Shown one piece after another: positions 61,210 to 64,000 of a DNA stretch of 64,000 nucleotides. The stretch lies in contig NZ_CP139145.1 of NCBI RefSeq assembly GCF_034048115.1, positions 3,844,001 to 3,908,000 of the forward strand, in the 5' to 3' direction. Made by a program: the position numbers and the translations under genes. The DNA is from Pseudarthrobacter sp. IC2-21. GTDB taxonomy: Bacteria; Actinomycetota; Actinomycetes; Actinomycetales; Micrococcaceae. Every line of letters starts with the position of its first letter. The first letter of the stretch is position 1. The notes beneath the pieces were generated by a model. That model did no database searches and had not been told where the DNA came from. It saw only the letters and a program-made list of their open reading frames with translations.

Positions 61210-63678
61210 TCAGGTGGGGATAATCCCGAACAGGACGCGTTTCTTCACCATCACCCACAGCAGGCCCAGAATCGCCGCGTACGCCGCGGTGTTGATCAGA
61301 ATGTGTCCCTGCTGGAGGACCGGGATGTTGGCAATCACGGCGATCAGCACCACGTGCAGGATGAAGACGTACAGCGTGGCCTGCCCCAGCGGAATGAGGA
61401 ACCAGCCCAGGGCCCGCTCCACCGGTTTCCAGTACGCGGTGAGGAACGCGTAGGAGGCCACCACCAGGGCCAGGACATTGAGCAAACGGCCCGGGTCCAG
61501 GTAGGTGCGGGCAAAGAAGGCGTCGTACATCACCCGGTAGGACGCGTCCGGGATGATGGCCAGGCGCAGGTCGAAACCGTTGGCGAGGTAAGGGTTGCAC
61601 CAGGACAGGAACGCAAAAACAAACGCCAGCACCGTGGACGCCACCACTACCCAGTGGTGTGCCGACAACCAGGCAATAATGCGGTGCCGGTGGAAGCCTG
61701 CCACGAGCCCCAGGACAAAGAGCACCTGCCAGACGAGCAGCGGGAAGGAGTCCTCAAACTGGGACGGCAGCAGCCTGACCCGGGTGGCGGCGCCCACCGC
61801 ATACAGGCCCAGCGTCCCGGCCAGCACCCACAGGGCCTTGCCGCGGTTGAGCGCCGCCAGGATCAGCGGGCTCACGAGGAGCAGCACCACATAGAGCCCC
61901 ATCACGTTGAACTGCCAGGGCCCGAACTGCAGGAGGATGATGGCGGGCAGGACTTGGGCCGGGACCGGGAACTGCAGGAGCGTTTCCATGCCGGCGTACA
62001 GATCGTAGGTACGGCCGACGGCGTTGTGCCCGGCGCCGCCGGTTCCCTGGTCCACGTACGTGGTCAGCGCGTCGGTCTGGAAGAACGGCAGCAGCGAAAG
62101 CAGGAAGACGCCCACCAGGACGGCCAGGGCAGTCACGTACAGCTTGCCGGCCCGGCGGGAGGTCAGGTCAACCACCTTGCCGAAATCATTCTTGACCCGC
62201 GGGCCGTAGACCATCCCCACCACCAGTCCGGAGAACAGGACGAACAGCTCGGCGCCGGAGACAAACCCAACGGCCTCCTGGGTGAATAGCTGGAACAGCG
62301 ATGTCATGCCCAGGTGGTTGACCACCACAAAAACGATGGCCAGCCCGCGGAGGAGGTCAACGCGGGAGTCCCGGTTCGACGGCACGCCATAGCCCCAGCC
62401 GGCCACCGCCCCCATGCGCCGCGGCAGCTGCCACAGGGCCACCAGGATGATGAGCATGGCAGCGGCGACGCTCCAGGCCGCCGCCCCGGAGAGGGAATTG
62501 GCGCGGGCGGCCTGCTGGCCCCCGCTGACAGCCGTCACCGGCCCGGTGGTGAGCCCCGATTCCGTCAGTCTCTTGCCCGCTGCCTCGGCAATGCCGCTCC
62601 TGCCCGTCAGCCGCCAGTCGATGCTGATCACTCCGGTGTCCCGCGTGCTGGTCCGCTCATCCCAGACGACTGCCGCCATGCGTGCGAACTCAGCGGAGGT
62701 GGCGGCGGCCAGGGTTTGGTCCCACCAGGATGTCTTGATGTCGGATTCCGCGGCGCCGCCCGCGGCCGGGCTGTAGAAGGCCGCTGTCTGGAGGAGCATG
62801 GGTTTGTTCCGCCCGGCGGCGTAGGCGGCGTAGAAATTCTCATTGCCGGATTGCGTCAGCATCGCGGACAGCTCGCCGGCAGCGGGGACGGTGTTCACGG
62901 CCGAGTTGCCGCCGGTGTCGTCGTGATAGGCGGTGAGCCCCACCCACTCCACCACGTCATCGCCGGGGTAGTACGGCGCGTACGCGGAATCCGCGCCGTT
63001 CCAGTTTCCGTCGCCGTTGGTGTCCAGCAGGGCAAAACCCTCGGACCCGGGGGCGGGAGCGTTCCGGCGCCGTTCAAAGGGGTAGTCCCGCCCAAGGTAC
63101 GGCTGCCACACCATGACCGTGCCGGCGTCGTCCGCCGTTTTGAACGCCGCGGCAACGTTCCGGAAAGCCGTCTTGTAGGCGGCCGGCTGCTGGCCCCACT
63201 CCACCCAGCTGGAGTTCATGTCCGGGGCGAACCGGATCAGGACGGCGCCTTTGAAGCCAGCCGTCAGGTCCCCCACCTTGGCGGCGAAGTTTTTGGCGGC
63301 GGCCGCGTCCACCTGGTCCAGTGCTGCGGTGGGCCGCACCGTGAGAATCGCGTGGGAACCCTGGCCAGCGGCCTGGCCGAGGGACTCGCGGATGTCCTGT
63401 TCCTCGCCGGGCCCCACAGGCAGGGAGATCTCGTGCCCCAGCAGGGCCGGTGCAGCACCAAGCCGCTCGGCAAACCTTTGCGCTGAGTCCTCGCCCCACT
63501 CCAGGACGGCCCCCAGCAGGGGCTTGCCCTTCGCCGGCTCCGGCTCGGCCGCGTTCGCTGCGCCCGCGGGTGCCAGGCTTACCAGGAGGAAGAGTGCCGC
63601 GAGGAGCGCCGCCAACAGCGGGCGGCGCCTCCGGATGTCCGACGGCGGCACGCGCCAAAGTGTGGTGGCTGTAGGCAT
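61210..63678 (-). CDS. Degenerate GH26-like domain fused to OpgC-type acyltransferase
   Basis: An 822-residue membrane protein. Signal peptide or first helix at about 20-43 (LAALLAALFLLVSLAPAGA). Residues about 50-390 resemble a GH26 beta-mannanase-type barrel (RFAPDMNSSWVEWGQQP, WQPYLGRDYPFE, GLTAYHDDT); the acid/base Glu of the usual FAPEMNG is Asp, and the position of the nucleophile (KPxMIAE-type) reads NKPMLLQTAAF, without Glu. A helix at about 410, then OpgC-type membrane acyltransferase from about 440 (SRVDLLRGLAIVFVVVNHLG, ELFVLFSGLVVGMVYG) with about ten helices. Probably acylates an envelope glycan; the barrel may bind sugar without cutting it. Confidence 0.86.
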   Translation of the reverse strand: MPTATTLWRVPPSDIRRRRPLLAALLAALFLLVSLAPAGAANAAEPEPAKGKPLLGAVLEWGEDSAQRFAERLGAAPALLGHEISLPVGPGEEQDIRESLGQAAGQGSHAILTVRPTAALDQVDAAAAKNFAAKVGDLTAGFKGAVLIRFAPDMNSSWVEWGQQPAAYKTAFRNVAAAFKTADDAGTVMVWQPYLGRDYPFERRRNAPAPGSEGFALLDTNGDGNWNGADSAYAPYYPGDDVVEWVGLTAYHDDTGGNSAVNTVPAAGELSAMLTQSGNENFYAAYAAGRNKPMLLQTAAFYSPAAGGAAESDIKTSWWDQTLAAATSAEFARMAAVVWDERTSTRDTGVISIDWRLTGRSGIAEAAGKRLTESGLTTGPVTAVSGGQQAARANSLSGAAAWSVAAAMLIILVALWQLPRRMGAVAGWGYGVPSNRDSRVDLLRGLAIVFVVVNHLGMTSLFQLFTQEAVGFVSGAELFVLFSGLVVGMVYGPRVKNDFGKVVDLTSRRAGKLYVTALAVLVGVFLLSLLPFFQTDALTTYVDQGTGGAGHNAVGRTYDLYAGMETLLQFPVPAQVLPAIILLQFGPWQFNVMGLYVVLLLVSPLILAALNRGKALWVLAGTLGLYAVGAATRVRLLPSQFEDSFPLLVWQVLFVLGLVAGFHRHRIIAWLSAHHWVVVASTVLAFVFAFLSWCNPYLANGFDLRLAIIPDASYRVMYDAFFARTYLDPGRLLNVLALVVASYAFLTAYWKPVERALGWFLIPLGQATLYVFILHVVLIAVIANIPVLQQGHILINTAAYAAILGLLWVMVKKRVLFGIIPT

Positions 63679-63796
63679 GCTGGTGTGAACCTTCCCCCCG
63701 GACGGTCATGTAATTGGCGGCCGCTGCCACCGCGAGAACTCTATCGGTGTTCGCAGGCAGTGCCCTATCAACGCCGCCCGGTCAACGCCGCCCGAA

Positions 63797-64000
63797 TCAG
63801 CCGGCCAGGATCACCAGCGGCACCAGGCGCTGGGCGCAGGAGACCCGGACAAGGGTCGGCGGCCCCGCGGCCGCCCGGTTGTTGACTCCGGTGTCATCGC
63901 ACCAATCCAGGTTGTACGGATACGCGGTGACGCCGGCTTCCCCCGGGGACATGTCTGCCGGGACGGTGAACACCAAAGTGAAGCCGCCGTCGTCGGTCAT
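63797..64000 (-). CDS. C-terminal end of unknown gene (partial)
   Basis: A minus-strand frame that is open at the window edge; the codon at 64000-63998 happens to be ATG, but the protein may well start further right. The visible 67 residues include AGVTAYPYNLDWCDDTGVNN and VRVSCAQRLVPLVILAG, with two Cys. No family recognised. It is upstream of the acyltransferase fusion on the same strand, 118 bp away. Confidence 0.5.
   Translation of the reverse strand: MTDDGGFTLVFTVPADMSPGEAGVTAYPYNLDWCDDTGVNNRAAAGPPTLVRVSCAQRLVPLVILAG

Overview
The window is 64 kb of gene-dense, high-GC DNA from an actinobacterium. The best fit is a soil Micrococcaceae genome of the Arthrobacter/Pseudarthrobacter type. 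That placement is an inference. It rests on a dnaK-grpE-dnaJ-hspR operon with HspR (HAIR-type) operators, a DUF222/13E12-type HNH protein, several ECF sigma/anti-sigma pairs, a WXG100-type protein and frequent GTG/TTG starts. I see no rRNA, tRNA, CRISPR array, integrase, transposase or phage module. The region reads as ordinary chromosome carrying several accessory or lineage-specific modules.

Layout. 0-1 kb: 5' part of a DEAD-box RNA helicase (minus strand, cut by the window edge) behind a long leader. 1-13.7 kb: a methyltransferase; a minus-strand operon that runs substrate-binding protein, two ATPases and two permeases (branched-chain amino acid/HAAT type), acyl-CoA ligase, TetR regulator, alpha/beta hydrolase and MFS exporter, mostly joined by 4-nt overlaps; then a CynX/NimT-type MFS gene divergent from trmB. 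13.7-16.9 kb: a WXG100-headed secreted-type protein with a small companion, and a DUF1206 membrane protein. 16.9-21.5 kb: two ECF sigma modules. The first has a ZAS anti-sigma factor and a lipoprotein target, and the sigma gene and the target share a matching promoter. The second has a Pro-rich membrane partner and a VPA-repeat protein. 21.5-29 kb: an acidic DUF4375 protein divergent from a SWIM/SNF2 helicase, then two different HNH proteins. 29-33 kb: nitrogen and aromatic amino acid metabolism (ammonium transporter, glutamate dehydrogenase, prephenate dehydratase). 33-38 kb: a BCCT transporter, a 3-hydroxybenzoate-4-monooxygenase-like flavoprotein and a small membrane protein. 38-42.3 kb: the heat-shock operon. 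42.3-45.7 kb: a small acidic repeat protein and a molybdopterin oxidoreductase with a helical companion. 45.8-51.6 kb: two regulator/target pairs with visible operators (TetR with an NAD-binding oxidoreductase, MarR with an MMPL exporter), and a methyltransferase. 51.6-57.9 kb: a LysE exporter, a kinase-PabB fusion, cardiolipin synthase, aminodeoxychorismate lyase and a NUDIX hydrolase. 57.9-61.1 kb: an FMN-binding protein, thiolase and acyl-CoA ligase. 61.2-64 kb: an apparently catalytically dead GH26 domain fused to an OpgC-type acyltransferase, and the end of an unknown gene.

Most unusual features: (1) a dispersed intergenic palindromic repeat family (three close copies and one divergent) that abuts or enters gene ends; (2) the GH26-like/OpgC fusion with both catalytic glutamates apparently missing; (3) the uridine-kinase-like/PabB fusion; (4) the WXG100/beta-rich protein with its companion; (5) an ECF sigma gene and a divergent lipoprotein gene sharing TGAACC-N16-CGTC promoters; (6) a roughly 100-nt nested hairpin between grpE and dnaJ. 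All family assignments are from reading the sequence; no database search was possible.
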